A DNA stretch of 64,000 bases. Source: an uncultured Kocuria sp. GTDB taxonomy: Bacteria; Actinomycetota; Actinomycetes; Actinomycetales; Micrococcaceae. Position 1 is the stretch's first letter; every line of letters begins with the position of its first letter. Shown here one piece after another: positions 1 through 9,213 of this stretch. The DNA is taken from the NCBI RefSeq assembly GCF_947500125.1, contig NZ_CANMRA010000003.1, positions 1-64,000 of the forward strand. The letters run 5' to 3'. Below the pieces are notes generated by a model, which saw only the letters and a list, made by a program, of their open reading frames with translations, was not told the DNA's origin and made no database searches. The position numbers and the translations under genes are program-made.

Positions 1-905
1 GCGGCCCGCGCCGGACCGGGTGCCGGGGGCTGCTGGTCCTCCCGTGCGGCGGCGTCCGTTTCCTGCGGCGCGGCCGGCTCCGCGGCGGGCGGACCGGCCT
101 CCGGGTCGGGCTCGCTCACCGCGTGCGACCCCGCGGCCGCGGCGGGCTCCGCGGAGGCAGCGTCCGCGGGAGCGGTGTCCGCCGTGGAGGGGTCCGCCGT
201 GGACGGGCCGTCGAGCTCCTCGTCGCCGTCCGCCGGCACCACCGAGGGCACGACGGAGCGCAGCCGGGCGAGGCTCACGGTGCCGTGGCGCACCAGCAGC
301 GGGGTCTCCCCCGTGCAGTCCACGATCGTGGAGGACACCGGGTCCGCGTCCGCGGGGCCGCCGACGGGGCGTGCGCCGCCGTCCAGGTAGAGCTCCACGG
401 AGTCCCCGAGCATGTCCACCGCGGCCTGCGCCGTCGACGCGGCCGGGTGGCCGGTGCGGTTGGCCGAGGAGACGGCCAGCGGACCGCTCTCGATGAGCAG
501 CGCCTGGGCGAGCTCGTCGTCGGGCACCCGCAGGGCGACGGTGCCGTGGGTCTCCCCCAGGTCCCAGCCCAGTGACGGGTGGGAGTGGAAGATCAGGGTC
601 AGCCCGCCGGGCCAGAAGGCGTGGGCGAGCGCGCGGGCGTCGTCGGAGACCTCGTCCGCGAGTCCGTCGAGCACCCCGGCGTGGGCGATGAGCACGGGTG
701 GGGGCATCGCGCGCGACCGTCCCTTGGCCGCGAGCAGGGTCGCGACGCCGCGGGCGGAGAACGCGTTGGCCCCGATCCCGTAGACGGTGTCGGTGGGCAG
801 GACCACGCACGCGTCGGCCGCGAGGGCGCGCGCGGCGTGCTTGAGCCCGGCGGTGCGCTGGGCGATGCTGCTGCAGTCGTAGACGGTGTGGTTCACGGCG
901 TCCAT
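1..905 (-). CDS. tsaC: Threonylcarbamoyl-AMP synthase TsaC/Sua5 (3' end off the window)
   Basis: Makes threonylcarbamoyl-AMP from threonine, bicarbonate and ATP for the t6A37 modification of ANN-decoding tRNAs (cytoplasmic, YrdC/Sua5 family). From the ATG at 905 the translation begins [11 protein letters not shown] and carries the YrdC nucleotide-binding pattern [13 protein letters not shown] followed by [14 protein letters not shown] and later [10 protein letters not shown]. The start overlaps the prmC stop; an in-frame GTG at 896 (GTGA overlap) is an alternative. After about residue 200 the frame continues with an Ala/Pro/Asp/Glu-rich extension of at least 80 residues without a stop to the window edge, which is longer than a plain bacterial TsaC. 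Last gene seen of the rho-prfA-prmC-tsaC convoy. The family is clear; the C terminus is unknown. Confidence 0.9.
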   Translation of the reverse strand, partial: MDAVNHTVYDCSSIAQRTAGLKHAARALAADACVVLPTDTVYGIGANAFSARGVATLLAAKGRSRAMPPPVLIAHAGVLDGLADEVSDDARALAHAFWPGGLTLIFHSHPSLGWDLGETHGTVALRVPDDELAQALLIESGPLAVSSANRTGHPAASTAQAAVDMLGDSVELYLDGGARPVGGPADADPVSSTIVDCTGETPLLVRHGTVSLARLRSVVPSVVPADGDEELDGPSTADPSTADTAPADAASAEPAAAAGSHAVSEPDPEAGPPAAEPAAPQETDAAAREDQQPPAPGPARA

Positions 906-1792
906 TCTCCCATCCCGGTCGTGCGTGCGCGGTCGCCGCGGGGCGTCCGGCCCGCCGTGGCCCGGTCCCGGCCCGTCAGGTCCTGGTGGCTCACGACATC
1001 CTCGAGGCCGGCGGCCCGGAACGCGTGCGCCACGGCACCGGACTGCACCTCGGCGTGCTCCATGACGAAGAACCCCCCGGGGCGCAGCAGCCGCACCGCC
1101 GAGGCCAGGGCGGCCCGCGGGAGCGCGAGCCCGTCCTCCCCGCCCCCGTACAGGGCGAGCTCCGGGTCGTGCTCCCGGGCCTCCGGCTCGCGCGGGACCG
1201 CGTCCGGGGGGATGTACGGCGGATTCGACACCACCACGTCGCAGCGGCCCTCGAGCTCCGGGAACGCCGTGCGCAGATCGCCCCGGACGAGCTCCGCGCG
1301 GGTCCCGCGCAGGTTCTCCGCCGCCCACGCGTGGGCGGCCCCGGACAGCTCCACGGCGTGCACGCGCGCCTGCGGGACCTCGTGGGCCACCGAGGCGGCG
1401 ATCGCCCCGGAGCCGGTGCCCAGGTCCACCACGCGCGGCCGGTGCACGCCCGCGGCCAGCTGGTCGCGCAGCTCGTCGACCACGGCCTGCACCACGGTCT
1501 CCGTCTCGGGCCGGGGCACGAACACGCCGGGCCCCACGGCCAGCGTCAGGTAGCGGAAGTGCGCGACGCCCGTGAGGTGCTGCAGCGGGATCCGGCGGGC
1601 GCGCTCGGCCACCAGCTCCGCGTAGCCCTCGGGCTCGTCCCCGCCGATGATGGCCCGCGCCTCGACCTCCCCCCGGGACAGGCCCGTGAGGTGCCCGGCG
1701 AGCAGCAGCGCGTCGGTGCGCGCGGAGTCGATCCCCGCCTCGGCGAGCACCTGCTCCGCCCAGCGCACCGCCTGGCCCAGCGACCTGGTCAT
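893..1792 (-). CDS. prmC: Peptide chain release factor N5-glutamine methyltransferase PrmC
   Basis: Methylates the glutamine of the GGQ motif in RF1 and RF2 using S-adenosylmethionine, which speeds peptide release. The 299-residue product has the N-terminal helical domain, PRPETE at about 93-98, the SAM-binding motif DLGTGSG at about 123-129 and the catalytic NPPY at about 190-193. Length is normal. It lies 13 bp after prfA, its substrate, and its end overlaps tsaC, so the genes are probably co-transcribed and translationally coupled. The last 30 residues are Arg/Thr/Gly-rich and look like a loose tail. Start ATG at 1792. Confidence 0.95.
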   Translation of the reverse strand: MTRSLGQAVRWAEQVLAEAGIDSARTDALLLAGHLTGLSRGEVEARAIIGGDEPEGYAELVAERARRIPLQHLTGVAHFRYLTLAVGPGVFVPRPETETVVQAVVDELRDQLAAGVHRPRVVDLGTGSGAIAASVAHEVPQARVHAVELSGAAHAWAAENLRGTRAELVRGDLRTAFPELEGRCDVVVSNPPYIPPDAVPREPEAREHDPELALYGGGEDGLALPRAALASAVRLLRPGGFFVMEHAEVQSGAVAHAFRAAGLEDVVSHQDLTGRDRATAGRTPRGDRARTTGMGEWTP

Positions 1793-1805
1793 CCCGGGAC
1801 CCCGC

Positions 1806-2888
1806 TCAGGCGTCCTGCTGGCCGATGGCCTCGAGCCGGGCCTGCTCGTCCATCTCGATCGCCGAGCGCACGACCGGTTCGAGGTCCCCCGCCATGACGT
1901 GGTCGAGGTTGTACGCCTTGTACCCGGTGCGGTGGTCGTTGATCCGGTTCTCGGGGAAGTTGTAGGTGCGGATCCGCTCGGACCGGTCCATGGTCCGCAC
2001 CTGCGAGCGGCGCTGCGCGGCGTTGTCCGCGTCGATCTGCTCCTGCTGGTGGGCCAGGATGCGGGCCCGCAGCACCCGCATCGCGGCCTCGCGGTTCTGC
2101 AGCTGCGACTTCTCGTTCTGCATGGCCACCACGATGCCCGTGGGCAGGTGCGTGATGCGCACCGCGGAGTCGGTGGTGTTCACGGACTGGCCGCCGGGCC
2201 CCGAGGAGCGGTAGACGTCGATCTTCAGGTCGTTCTGGCTGATCTCGACCTCCTCGGGCTCGTCGACCTCCGGGAAGACGAGCACCGCCGCGGCGGAGGT
2301 GTGGATCCGCCCCTGCGACTCGGTGACCGGCACGCGCTGCACGCGGTGCACCCCGCCCTCGTACTTCAGCCGCGCCCACACGCCCTCGGCGGGGTCCGTG
2401 GCGCTCGACTTGATCGCGACCTGCACGTCCTTGTAGCCGCCCAGGTCGGAGTCGTTGGTCGAGATGAACTCGGTCTTCCAGCCGCGGGCCTCCGCGTACT
2501 TCAGGTACATGCGCAGCAGGTCCCCGGCGAAGAGCGCCGACTCGTCGCCGCCCTCCCCCGCCTTGACCTCCAGGATCACGTTGCGCCCGTCGTCGGGGTC
2601 GCGGGGGACGAGCAGCCGGCGCAGCTTCTCGCGGGCGGCCGTGAGCTGCTCCTCGAGCGCCGGGATCTCCTCGGCGAACTCGGGCTCCTCGGCGGCGAGC
2701 TCGCGGGCCGCGCCCAGGTCCTCCTCGAGGCGCTGGACCCGGCGGTGGGCCTCGACGATGCCGTTGAGCTCGGCGTAGCGGCGCCCCAGGCGGCGGGCCT
2801 TGCCCTGCTCCGCGTGGACGGCGGGATCGGCGAGCTGCCGCTGCAGCTCGGCGTGCTCGTCGAGCAGGGACTGGATCGGGTCCGGCAT
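1806..2888 (-). CDS. prfA: Peptide chain release factor 1 (RF1)
   Basis: Recognises UAA and UAG stop codons and triggers hydrolysis of peptidyl-tRNA. The 360-residue protein has the tripeptide anticodon region in RF1 form (PVT at about 187-189, within [10 protein letters not shown]) and the GGQ catalytic motif at about 232-234 ([15 protein letters not shown]). The open frame extends further upstream, but the ATG at 2888 begins the conserved RF1 N terminus ([12 protein letters not shown]), with AAGGAGC as ribosome-binding site. It follows rho after 127 bp that contain a strong hairpin, and it precedes prmC, whose product methylates its GGQ. RF2 is encoded at 42547-43668 in the same window. Confidence 0.97.
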   Translation of the reverse strand: MPDPIQSLLDEHAELQRQLADPAVHAEQGKARRLGRRYAELNGIVEAHRRVQRLEEDLGAARELAAEEPEFAEEIPALEEQLTAAREKLRRLLVPRDPDDGRNVILEVKAGEGGDESALFAGDLLRMYLKYAEARGWKTEFISTNDSDLGGYKDVQVAIKSSATDPAEGVWARLKYEGGVHRVQRVPVTESQGRIHTSAAAVLVFPEVDEPEEVEISQNDLKIDVYRSSGPGGQSVNTTDSAVRITHLPTGIVVAMQNEKSQLQNREAAMRVLRARILAHQQEQIDADNAAQRRSQVRTMDRSERIRTYNFPENRINDHRTGYKAYNLDHVMAGDLEPVVRSAIEMDEQARLEAIGQQDA

Positions 2889-2962
2889 GGGACGCTCCTT
2901 CATCGGGCGGCGGTGACGACGGCGGTCGGGTCGCGCGCGGGAGGGGCCCGGGCACGACGACG

Positions 2963-3004
2963 CCGCCGCGGCCCGGTCCGGGGATCCGGAGCGGGCCGCG
3001 GCGG
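2963..3004 (-). terminator. GC-rich hairpin just downstream of rho
   Basis: Perfect 13-bp inverted repeat (CCGCCGCGGCCCG at 2963-2975 and its complement at 2992-3004) with a 16-nt loop, 11 bp after the rho stop and 74 bp before prfA. There is no T tract, so it may attenuate or stabilise the 3' end of the rho message rather than fully terminate. Confidence 0.5.
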
Positions 3005-3015
3005 CTGCGGGCGTG

Positions 3016-5265
3016 CTAGCGGTCGCTCTCGGCGCGGGCCGACAGCGTGGTCTTCTGCACCTGGAGCAGGAACTCGGTGTTGGACTGGGTGTCCCGCAGC
3101 TTGTTCGTGAGCAGCTCGAGGGCCTGCTGCTGGTCGAGCCCGGAGAGGACGCGGCGCAGCTTCCACATGATCTTGATCTCGTCCGGGGAGAGGAGGTTCT
3201 CCTCGCGGCGGGTGCCCGAGGAGTTGACGTCCACGGCCGGGTAGATCCGCTTGTCCGCGAGCGAGCGGGACAGCCGCAGCTCCATGTTGCCGGTGCCCTT
3301 GAACTCCTCGAAGATGACCTCGTCCATCTTGGACCCGGTCTCCACGAGGGCGGTCGCGAGGATCGTGAGCGAGCCGCCGTTCTCGATGTTGCGGGCCGCG
3401 CCGAAGAACTTCTTCGGCGGGTAGAGCGCCGCGGAGTCCACGCCGCCCGAGAGGATGCGCCCGGACGCGGGGGCCGAGAGGTTGTAGGCACGGCCCAGGC
3501 GGGTCATGGAGTCCAGGAGGACCACCACGTCCATGCCCATCTCCACGAGCCGCTTGGCCCGCTCGATCGCGAGCTCGGCGACCGTGGTGTGGTCGTCCGC
3601 CGGGCGGTCGAAGGTCGAGGCGATGACCTCGCCCTTGACCGTGCGCTGCATGTCCGTGACCTCCTCGGGGCGCTCGTCGACGAGCACCATCATGAGGTGG
3701 ACCTCGGGGTTGTTCGTGGTGATCGCGTTGGCGATCGCCTGCAGCATCAGCGTCTTGCCTGCCTTCGGCGGGGAGACGATGAGGCCGCGCTGGCCCTTGC
3801 CGATGGGCGCGACGAGGTCGACGACGCGGGGCCCGATCTTCTTGGGCTCCGTCTCGAGGCGCAGCCGCTCCTGCGGGTACAGCGGGATCAGCTTCCCGAA
3901 GTCCACGCGGTCCTTGTTCTCCTCGGTCTTCTTGCCGTTGACCGTGGTCAGCTGGACCAGCGCGTTGAACTTCTGCCGCGTGTTGTTCTGCTGCTCGCCC
4001 TCGCGGGGGGCGCGGATGGCGCCGACCACGGCGTCGCCCTTGCGCAGGTTGTGCTTCTTGACCTGGGCGAGGCTGACGTAGACGTCGTTCGGGCCGGGGA
4101 GGTAGCCGGAGGTGCGCACGAACGCGTAGTTGTCGAGGACGTCCAGGATGCCCGCGACGGGCAGCAGGACGTCGTCCTCGGTGAACTCCGTGTCGTCGAC
4201 CTCGGGGCCGGTGCTGCGCCCGCGGCGGTTGCGGCGCTCGTTGCGCTCGGCGCGGTCGTTGCGGTCGCTGCGGTCCCGGTCGCGGTCGTTGCGGTTGCGG
4301 TTGCGCCGGCTGCGGCGGCTGCCGCCGTCGCCGTCCTGGCCCCGGTTGTCCTGGCGGTTGTCCTGACGGTTGTCCTGGCCCTTGCCGTCCTGGCCCTTGC
4401 CGTCCTGGGACTTCCCGCCCTCGGAGCGGTTCTCCCGCTTGGTGCGGCCGTCGCCCTTGTCCTGGCCCCGGTTGTCCTGGCCTCGGTTGTCCTGGCGACC
4501 GTCCTGCCCGCTCTTGTCCTGGCCCCGGTTGTCCTGGCGACCGTCCTGCCCGCCCTTGTCCTGACCCCGGTTGTCCTGGCCCCGGTTCTGGTTGCGGTTC
4601 CGGTCCTGCTTCGACTGGTCGTCGTCACGGCCCTCGGTCGAGGAACGCGCGCCCTCGGACTGCTGCCCGGCGTCCTGGCCGCCGCCCTGGCCGTTGTCGT
4701 CGCGGTTGCGGTTGCGGCGGCTGCGGTTGCGGTTGCGGCCGCCCTCGCTCTCGGAGCCGGAGGAGTCCTCGGCGGGAGCGGTCTGCTCGGACGACGCGGC
4801 GGGGCGCTCGGCCGGCTGCTGCTCGGTGCCCTGCTGCGCAGTGCCCTGCTGCGCAGTGCCCTGCTGCTCGGTGTCGGACACCACGCCGGTGCTCGTGGCC
4901 CGGCGTGAGCGCGAGCGCCGCTGCGGCTGGCCGCTCTCGGCGCCCTGCGCGCCGGCCGAGTCCTCGCCGGAGCTCGCGGCGGCCGGGGCGGGGCCCTGGT
5001 CGGCGCCGCTCTCGGCGGTCTTCTCGACCGTCTGCGCGATCTTCTCCTCGACGGCCCGGTCCCGGTCGGCCACGGCACCGCCGCGCTGGTGGGCGGCGAT
5101 CGCGTCGACCAGCAGGCTCTTGCGCATCCGGCGGGCGCCGGTGATCCCGAGCTGCGAGGCGAGCGCCTGGAGCTGGGCCAGCTTGAGCGCGGACAGGCCC
5201 GCACTCCGGGGATCGCTGGTGGTGGTCTCTTCCGTACCCGTGGAAAGGTCGGTGGTCTCGGTCAC
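3016..5265 (-). CDS. rho: Transcription termination factor Rho with long N-terminal insert
   Basis: Hexameric RNA-dependent ATPase that ends transcription. Starting from GTG 5265 (GAAGGA ribosome-binding site), the 749-residue protein has a Rho_N helix bundle (about 22-62), then roughly 290 residues of low-complexity Arg/Asp/Asn/Gln/Gly sequence (about 65-355), then the cold-shock-like RNA-binding domain (about 360-440, [13 protein letters not shown]), Walker A PPKAGKT near residue 500, [12 protein letters not shown], and the C-terminal ring region ([29 protein letters not shown]). The E. coli protein is 419 residues, so the extra length is the insert. A comparable insert is known in Micrococcus luteus Rho, where it helps act on GC-rich RNA. 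A 326-bp leader separates it from thrB, as is usual for autoregulated rho genes. Confidence 0.97.
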   Translation of the reverse strand: MTETTDLSTGTEETTTSDPRSAGLSALKLAQLQALASQLGITGARRMRKSLLVDAIAAHQRGGAVADRDRAVEEKIAQTVEKTAESGADQGPAPAAASSGEDSAGAQGAESGQPQRRSRSRRATSTGVVSDTEQQGTAQQGTAQQGTEQQPAERPAASSEQTAPAEDSSGSESEGGRNRNRSRRNRNRDDNGQGGGQDAGQQSEGARSSTEGRDDDQSKQDRNRNQNRGQDNRGQDKGGQDGRQDNRGQDKSGQDGRQDNRGQDNRGQDKGDGRTKRENRSEGGKSQDGKGQDGKGQDNRQDNRQDNRGQDGDGGSRRSRRNRNRNDRDRDRSDRNDRAERNERRNRRGRSTGPEVDDTEFTEDDVLLPVAGILDVLDNYAFVRTSGYLPGPNDVYVSLAQVKKHNLRKGDAVVGAIRAPREGEQQNNTRQKFNALVQLTTVNGKKTEENKDRVDFGKLIPLYPQERLRLETEPKKIGPRVVDLVAPIGKGQRGLIVSPPKAGKTLMLQAIANAITTNNPEVHLMMVLVDERPEEVTDMQRTVKGEVIASTFDRPADDHTTVAELAIERAKRLVEMGMDVVVLLDSMTRLGRAYNLSAPASGRILSGGVDSAALYPPKKFFGAARNIENGGSLTILATALVETGSKMDEVIFEEFKGTGNMELRLSRSLADKRIYPAVDVNSSGTRREENLLSPDEIKIMWKLRRVLSGLDQQQALELLTNKLRDTQSNTEFLLQVQKTTLSARAESDR
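4320..4620 (-). repeat. Degenerate tandem repeat inside rho (GQD/NRGQD units)
   Basis: The + strand shows repeated TTGTCCTGGCC and CGGTTGTCCTGGC modules that encode [15 protein letters not shown] and RQDN units on the minus strand, followed by an Arg/Asn/Asp block (about residues 216-315 of Rho). Units are 15-27 bp multiples that keep the frame, as expected for expansion by slippage or unequal recombination in a disordered linker. Confidence 0.8.
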
Positions 5266-5591
5266 GAAGTGTCCTTCTCCCTCGGTGGGGGGCCCATGGA
5301 TCTCAGAGTCCAGGACCGTGGATGGTTCCCGGCGGGCCGCGATGGCGGGCCGCCTGCGGCGGGGCGCACTTCAGGGCGCGGCAGCCTGGGCGAACAAGGT
5401 GTTGCCCGCAGGATCGTGGTGCGCCCCGGCCCGTGTCGGTGCGGGCCGGTGCGCCGACGGCATCGAAGAAGCCGGTGCCGGCGGGGGATCACCGGAGGAT
5501 CTGAGGCGGTGGAGCCGAGGACCTCGGCGCATCGGACCGGGGCGCTGCCCCTCATGATGCCCGCTGTCCTCACCGCGCCGGGCGCGGTCTC
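5266..5591 (-). other. Long rho leader / thrB-rho intergenic region
   Basis: A 326-bp region without a convincing independent gene. A minus-strand frame beginning GTG at 5573 stays open for 103 codons and stops in a GTGA overlap with the rho start, but its Arg/Pro/His-rich product looks non-coding. Small palindromes occur (CCGAGGACCTCGG at 5515-5527; GGGGCGCTGCCCC near 5541-5553). No confident -10 or -35. Probable untranslated leader that could carry Rho autoregulation. Confidence 0.4.
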
Positions 5592-6548
5592 CTACCCCTG
5601 GATCTGCTGCGGGTGCCTCTCCAGCTTAGCACCCTGGCCGTCGACCCGCAGACGGAGGACACGCCAGGAGACGGATCCGGTGCCGGCCCCGGGCCCCACG
5701 AGCTCCCCGAGAGCCCGTTCCGTCTCCTGCGCCTGGTGCCGGTCCGCAGCCAGGACCAGGACGGTCGGACCGGCACCGGAGATCATGGCCGGCAGCCCGC
5801 GCTCCCGCAGCGCGGTCATCAGCCGGGCGCTCGGGGGCATGGCGGAGGCCCGGTACGGCTGGTGCAGCCGGTCCTCGGTGGCGGGCAGCAGCAGCTCGGG
5901 GCGCCGGGTCAGGGCCTCGACGAGCAGAGCCGTCCGTCCGGCGTTGACCGCGGCGTCGTGGTGCGGGACGGTCGCGGGCAGCAGGGAGCGGGCGAGGCGG
6001 GTGGGGACCTCGAAGTCGGGGATCGCGACCACCGGGACGACGTCCTCGTGGACCGTCACGGGGGCGCTGCGGTAGCCGTCCGCGTCGGTCCAGGAGATCA
6101 CGAGGCCCCCGTAGAGGGACGGGGCCACGTTGTCCGGGTGGCCCTCCATCGCGGCGGCGACCTGGAGCAGGCGCCGGTCGTCGAGCACGCGGTCCGCGGG
6201 CAGCAGCGCGTTCGCCGCGAGCACGCCGGCCACCACGGCCGAGGCGCTCGAGCCCATGCCGCGGCCGTGCGGGATCCGGTTGGTCGCCTCGAGCCGCAGT
6301 CCCGGCAGCTCTTCGACGCCGGCGGCCCGGAAGGCGGCCCGCATGGCGCGGACCACCAGGTGCTCCGCGGACCGGGGCACGGACGCGGAGCCCTCGCCGT
6401 GGAGCTCGAACTGGAGGCCGCCGCCGGTCACGGTCACGGCGAGGTCGTCGTAGTGGCCGAGCGCGAGGCCCAGGCTGTCGTAGCCGGGGCCCACGTTGCC
6501 GCTGGACCCGGGCACGCTCACCGCGACCCGCTGGCCGATCTCGAACAT
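5592..6548 (-). CDS. thrB: Homoserine kinase
   Basis: GHMP-family kinase that makes O-phosphohomoserine from homoserine and ATP, the fourth step from aspartate to threonine. The 318-residue product has the N-terminal VPGSSGNVGPGYDSLGLAL motif, the GHMP phosphate-binding loop PHGRGMGSSASAVV (about residues 90-103) and C-terminal MISGAGPTVLVL. Start ATG at 6548, 6 bp after the thrC stop, so the two genes are tightly linked. Its substrate comes from Hom and its product feeds ThrC, both encoded just upstream. Confidence 0.96.
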   Translation of the reverse strand: MFEIGQRVAVSVPGSSGNVGPGYDSLGLALGHYDDLAVTVTGGGLQFELHGEGSASVPRSAEHLVVRAMRAAFRAAGVEELPGLRLEATNRIPHGRGMGSSASAVVAGVLAANALLPADRVLDDRRLLQVAAAMEGHPDNVAPSLYGGLVISWTDADGYRSAPVTVHEDVVPVVAIPDFEVPTRLARSLLPATVPHHDAAVNAGRTALLVEALTRRPELLLPATEDRLHQPYRASAMPPSARLMTALRERGLPAMISGAGPTVLVLAADRHQAQETERALGELVGPGAGTGSVSWRVLRLRVDGQGAKLERHPQQIQG

Positions 6549-6554
6549 CCGGGA

Positions 6555-7664
6555 CTACTCCAGGCCCAGCGCGGCGGCGACGGCCACGACGTCGAAGGGC
6601 ACGCGCTGGGGCTCGACCAGCGCGGGGTCCTCCTTCTCGGCGGCCTTGATCGCCCACTGCGGGTCCTTGAGGCCGTGGCCGGTCACGGTGATGACGATCG
6701 TCTTCCCCGTGGGGGCCTCCCCCGCGGCGTGCTTCTGGAGCAGGCCGGCGACGCCCGCGGCGGAGCCCGGTTCGACGAACACGCCCTCCTTGGCCGAGAG
6801 CCACCGGTGGGCGGCCAGGATCTCGTCGTCCGAGACGGAGCCGATGAGCCCGCCGGACTCGTCGCGGGCGGCGATCGCGGAGTCCCAGGACGCGGGGTTG
6901 CCGATCCGGATGGCGGTCGCGATCGTCTCGGGCTCCGTGACGGGGTGGCCGAGGACCAGCGGCGCCGCCCCCTCGGCCTGGAAGCCCCACATCACGGGCA
7001 GCTTCGTCGAGACGGCGGGCAGCGCGCCCGAGGTCGGGGAGTCGTACGGCCGGGCGTACTCCTGGTAGCCCTTCCAGTACGCGGTGATGTTGCCCGCGTT
7101 GCCGACGGGGAGGATGTGCAGGTCCGGCGCGTCGCCGAGGGTGTCGACGACCTCGAACGCCCCGGTCTTCTGGCCCTCGATCCGGTACGGGTTCACGGAG
7201 TTCACGAGGAACACGGGATAGGACTCGGAGAGCTTGCGGGCCACCTCGAGGCAGTTGTCGAAGTTGCCGTCCACCTGGATGATGTCCGCGCCGTGCGCCA
7301 CGGCCTGGGAGAGCTTGCCCATGGCGATCCGCCCCTCGGGCACGAGCACCGCGCACGTGAGCCCGGCCTGCTTGGCGTACGCCGCGGCGGAGGCGGACGT
7401 GTTGCCCGTCGATGCGCACACCACCGCTTCGGCCCCCTCCTCCTTGGCCTTCGTGATGGCCATGGTCATGCCCCGGTCCTTGAACGAGCCGGTCGGGTTC
7501 ATGCCCTCGAACTTCAGCCAGACGGTGTTGCCGGTGAGCTCCGACAGCGCACGCGCCCGGATCAGCGGCGTGCCGCCCTCCCCCATCGTGATGACCTCGG
7601 TGGACTCGGAGACCGGCAGCCGGTCCCGGTACTCGTTGATGACGCCCTGCCAGACGTGTGCCAT
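6555..7664 (-). CDS. thrC: Threonine synthase
   Basis: PLP enzyme converting O-phosphohomoserine to threonine. The 369 residues include the PLP lysine in [10 protein letters not shown], the [13 protein letters not shown] substrate/PLP loop and the phosphate-binding glycine loop [12 protein letters not shown]. Length is that of the short actinobacterial/Gram-positive class. ATG at 7664 follows AGGAAGAG. It is separated from hom by 226 bp dominated by a G/C homopolymer tract, which could uncouple its expression from hom or may be a sequence artefact. Confidence 0.96.
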   Translation of the reverse strand: MAHVWQGVINEYRDRLPVSESTEVITMGEGGTPLIRARALSELTGNTVWLKFEGMNPTGSFKDRGMTMAITKAKEEGAEAVVCASTGNTSASAAAYAKQAGLTCAVLVPEGRIAMGKLSQAVAHGADIIQVDGNFDNCLEVARKLSESYPVFLVNSVNPYRIEGQKTGAFEVVDTLGDAPDLHILPVGNAGNITAYWKGYQEYARPYDSPTSGALPAVSTKLPVMWGFQAEGAAPLVLGHPVTEPETIATAIRIGNPASWDSAIAARDESGGLIGSVSDDEILAAHRWLSAKEGVFVEPGSAAGVAGLLQKHAAGEAPTGKTIVITVTGHGLKDPQWAIKAAEKEDPALVEPQRVPFDVVAVAAALGLE

Positions 7665-7890
7665 GTGCTGGATCTCTTCCTGTGGACTCGATGGTGCGGG
7701 GGGTGTGCTCGTGCGGCGCGGGGTGCGCGGGGGGGGGGGGGGGCGCCTCCGGGGGCGGGGGGGGGCCCGGGGGGGGGGGGGCCCCCCCGGGGGGGGGGGG
7801 GGGGGGGGCCCCCCGCCGCCCCCCCCCCCCCCCCCCCCCCCCCCGCGGGGGGGGGGCCCGCCGGGGGCCGGGGCGGCCCCGCCGGGCGGT
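7665..7890. other. hom-thrC intergenic gap
   Basis: Holds the thrC ribosome-binding site at 7674-7681 and otherwise almost only G and C runs (described separately). No gene. The bases from 7728 to 7880 contain a single T (7748) and no A, unlike any other intergenic stretch in the window. Confidence 0.7.
7729..7856. repeat. G/C homopolymer tract forming a giant potential hairpin
   Basis: Consecutive runs on the + strand are G15 (7729-7743), G9 (7757-7765), G13 (7769-7781), C7 (7782-7788), G20 (7789-7808), C6 (7809-7814), C26 (7819-7844) and G10 (7847-7856). The G20 and C26 runs can pair as a stem of about 20 G-C pairs with a 10-nt loop; G runs could also form quadruplexes. Either a real structural barrier within the threonine operon or a basecalling/assembly artefact. 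Flanking genes are intact. Confidence 0.85.
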
Positions 7891-9213
7891 TCAGTCGGCG
7901 TGCTCCACGCGGATCACACCGGCGACCTCCTCGACGAAGGGCAGCTCGCGGAGGGCGTCCACCGTCGCCACGAGGTCCTTGTTGGCGCCCCGGTGGGTCA
8001 CGAGCCGGATCTCCGACAGCCGCGGGTCGCCGTGCGGGTGGTCCTTCTGCTGCATCGTGAAGATCGACACCCCGTGGTCGGCGAAGATCTGGGCGATCCG
8101 CGCCAGGACGCCGAGCCGGTCCTGGACCGTGAGGGTGATCGAGAAGCTCGTGCGGACGTCGTCCATCGGCGCGGCGGGCAGCTGGGCGTGGGGGTCCGCG
8201 CCCTGGGCCGGGCCGCCGAGCACGAGCCGGCGCGCGGCCGAGACGAAGTCGCCGAGCACGGCCGAGGCGGTGGCGGCACCGCCGGCGCCCGCGCCGTAGA
8301 ACATGAGGGACCCGGCGTTCGCGGCCTCGACGAACACGGCGTTGTAGGCGCCGTGCACGCCGGCCAGCGGGTGCTCCCGCGGGATCATGGTCGGGGTGAC
8401 CCGCAGGTTCACGCCGTCCCCGCAGCGCTCGCAGACCGCCAGGAGCTTGATCACGTAGCCGGCCTCGCGGGCGGCGGCGACGTCCGCGGCGGTGACCCCG
8501 GTGATGCCCCGGCAGTACACGTCGTCGATGGTGAAGGTCGAGTGGAAGGCCAGGGACGCGAGGATCGCGGCCTTCGCCGCGGCGTCGTGGCCCTCCACGT
8601 CGGCCGTGGGGTCCGCCTCGGCGTAGCCGAGGCGCTGCGCCTCGGCGAGGGCGTCGTCGAACGGCGCGCCCGTGGTGTCCATCTGGTCGAGGATGTAGTT
8701 CGTGGTGCCGTTCATGATGCCCAGCACGCGGTCCACCCGGTCCCCCGCCAGGGAGTCCTGCATGGGCCGCACGATCGGGATCGCGCCGGCCACGGCGGCC
8801 TCGTAGGACAGCGGCACGCCGGCGGCGTCGGCCGCGTCCTGGAGCTGGCGGCCGTGCCGGGCGATGAGGGCCTTGTTGCCCGAGATCACCGGCTTGCCCG
8901 CGTGCAGGGCCCGCAGGATGCGGCTGCGGGCCGGCTCGATGCCACCGGTCAGCTCGATGACCACGTCCGCGGCGTCGACGAGGGCGTCGGCGTCGGTCAT
9001 GAGCAGCTCCTCGGGCAGCTCGACGGTCCGCCGGGCGGTGAGGTCCCGCACGGCGATCCCGATGAGCTCGACGGGCGCGCCCACGCGGGCGGCGAACTCG
9101 GGGCCGTGGTCGAGCAGGGTCCGGGCCACCTCGGCGCCGACGTTGCCGGCACCGAGCAGGGCGACCTTCACGGTCGAGGGCGGGCGGGTGGGCTCAGGGG
9201 TCGAGGCGGTCAA
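7891..9213 (-). CDS. hom: Homoserine dehydrogenase
   Basis: NAD(P)-dependent reduction of aspartate semialdehyde to homoserine, the branch point to threonine and methionine. The 440 residues comprise the Rossmann domain ([17 protein letters not shown] at about 17-33), the catalytic domain ([43 protein letters not shown]) and a C-terminal ACT domain (about 355-435) that in this family binds threonine for feedback inhibition. The TTG at 9213 lies directly after the lysA stop; a GTG at 9171 (VKVALLG) is a shorter alternative that matches the usual N terminus equally well. First dedicated threonine gene in the convoy. Confidence 0.95.
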   Translation of the reverse strand: MTASTPEPTRPPSTVKVALLGAGNVGAEVARTLLDHGPEFAARVGAPVELIGIAVRDLTARRTVELPEELLMTDADALVDAADVVIELTGGIEPARSRILRALHAGKPVISGNKALIARHGRQLQDAADAAGVPLSYEAAVAGAIPIVRPMQDSLAGDRVDRVLGIMNGTTNYILDQMDTTGAPFDDALAEAQRLGYAEADPTADVEGHDAAAKAAILASLAFHSTFTIDDVYCRGITGVTAADVAAAREAGYVIKLLAVCERCGDGVNLRVTPTMIPREHPLAGVHGAYNAVFVEAANAGSLMFYGAGAGGAATASAVLGDFVSAARRLVLGGPAQGADPHAQLPAAPMDDVRTSFSITLTVQDRLGVLARIAQIFADHGVSIFTMQQKDHPHGDPRLSEIRLVTHRGANKDLVATVDALRELPFVEEVAGVIRVEHAD

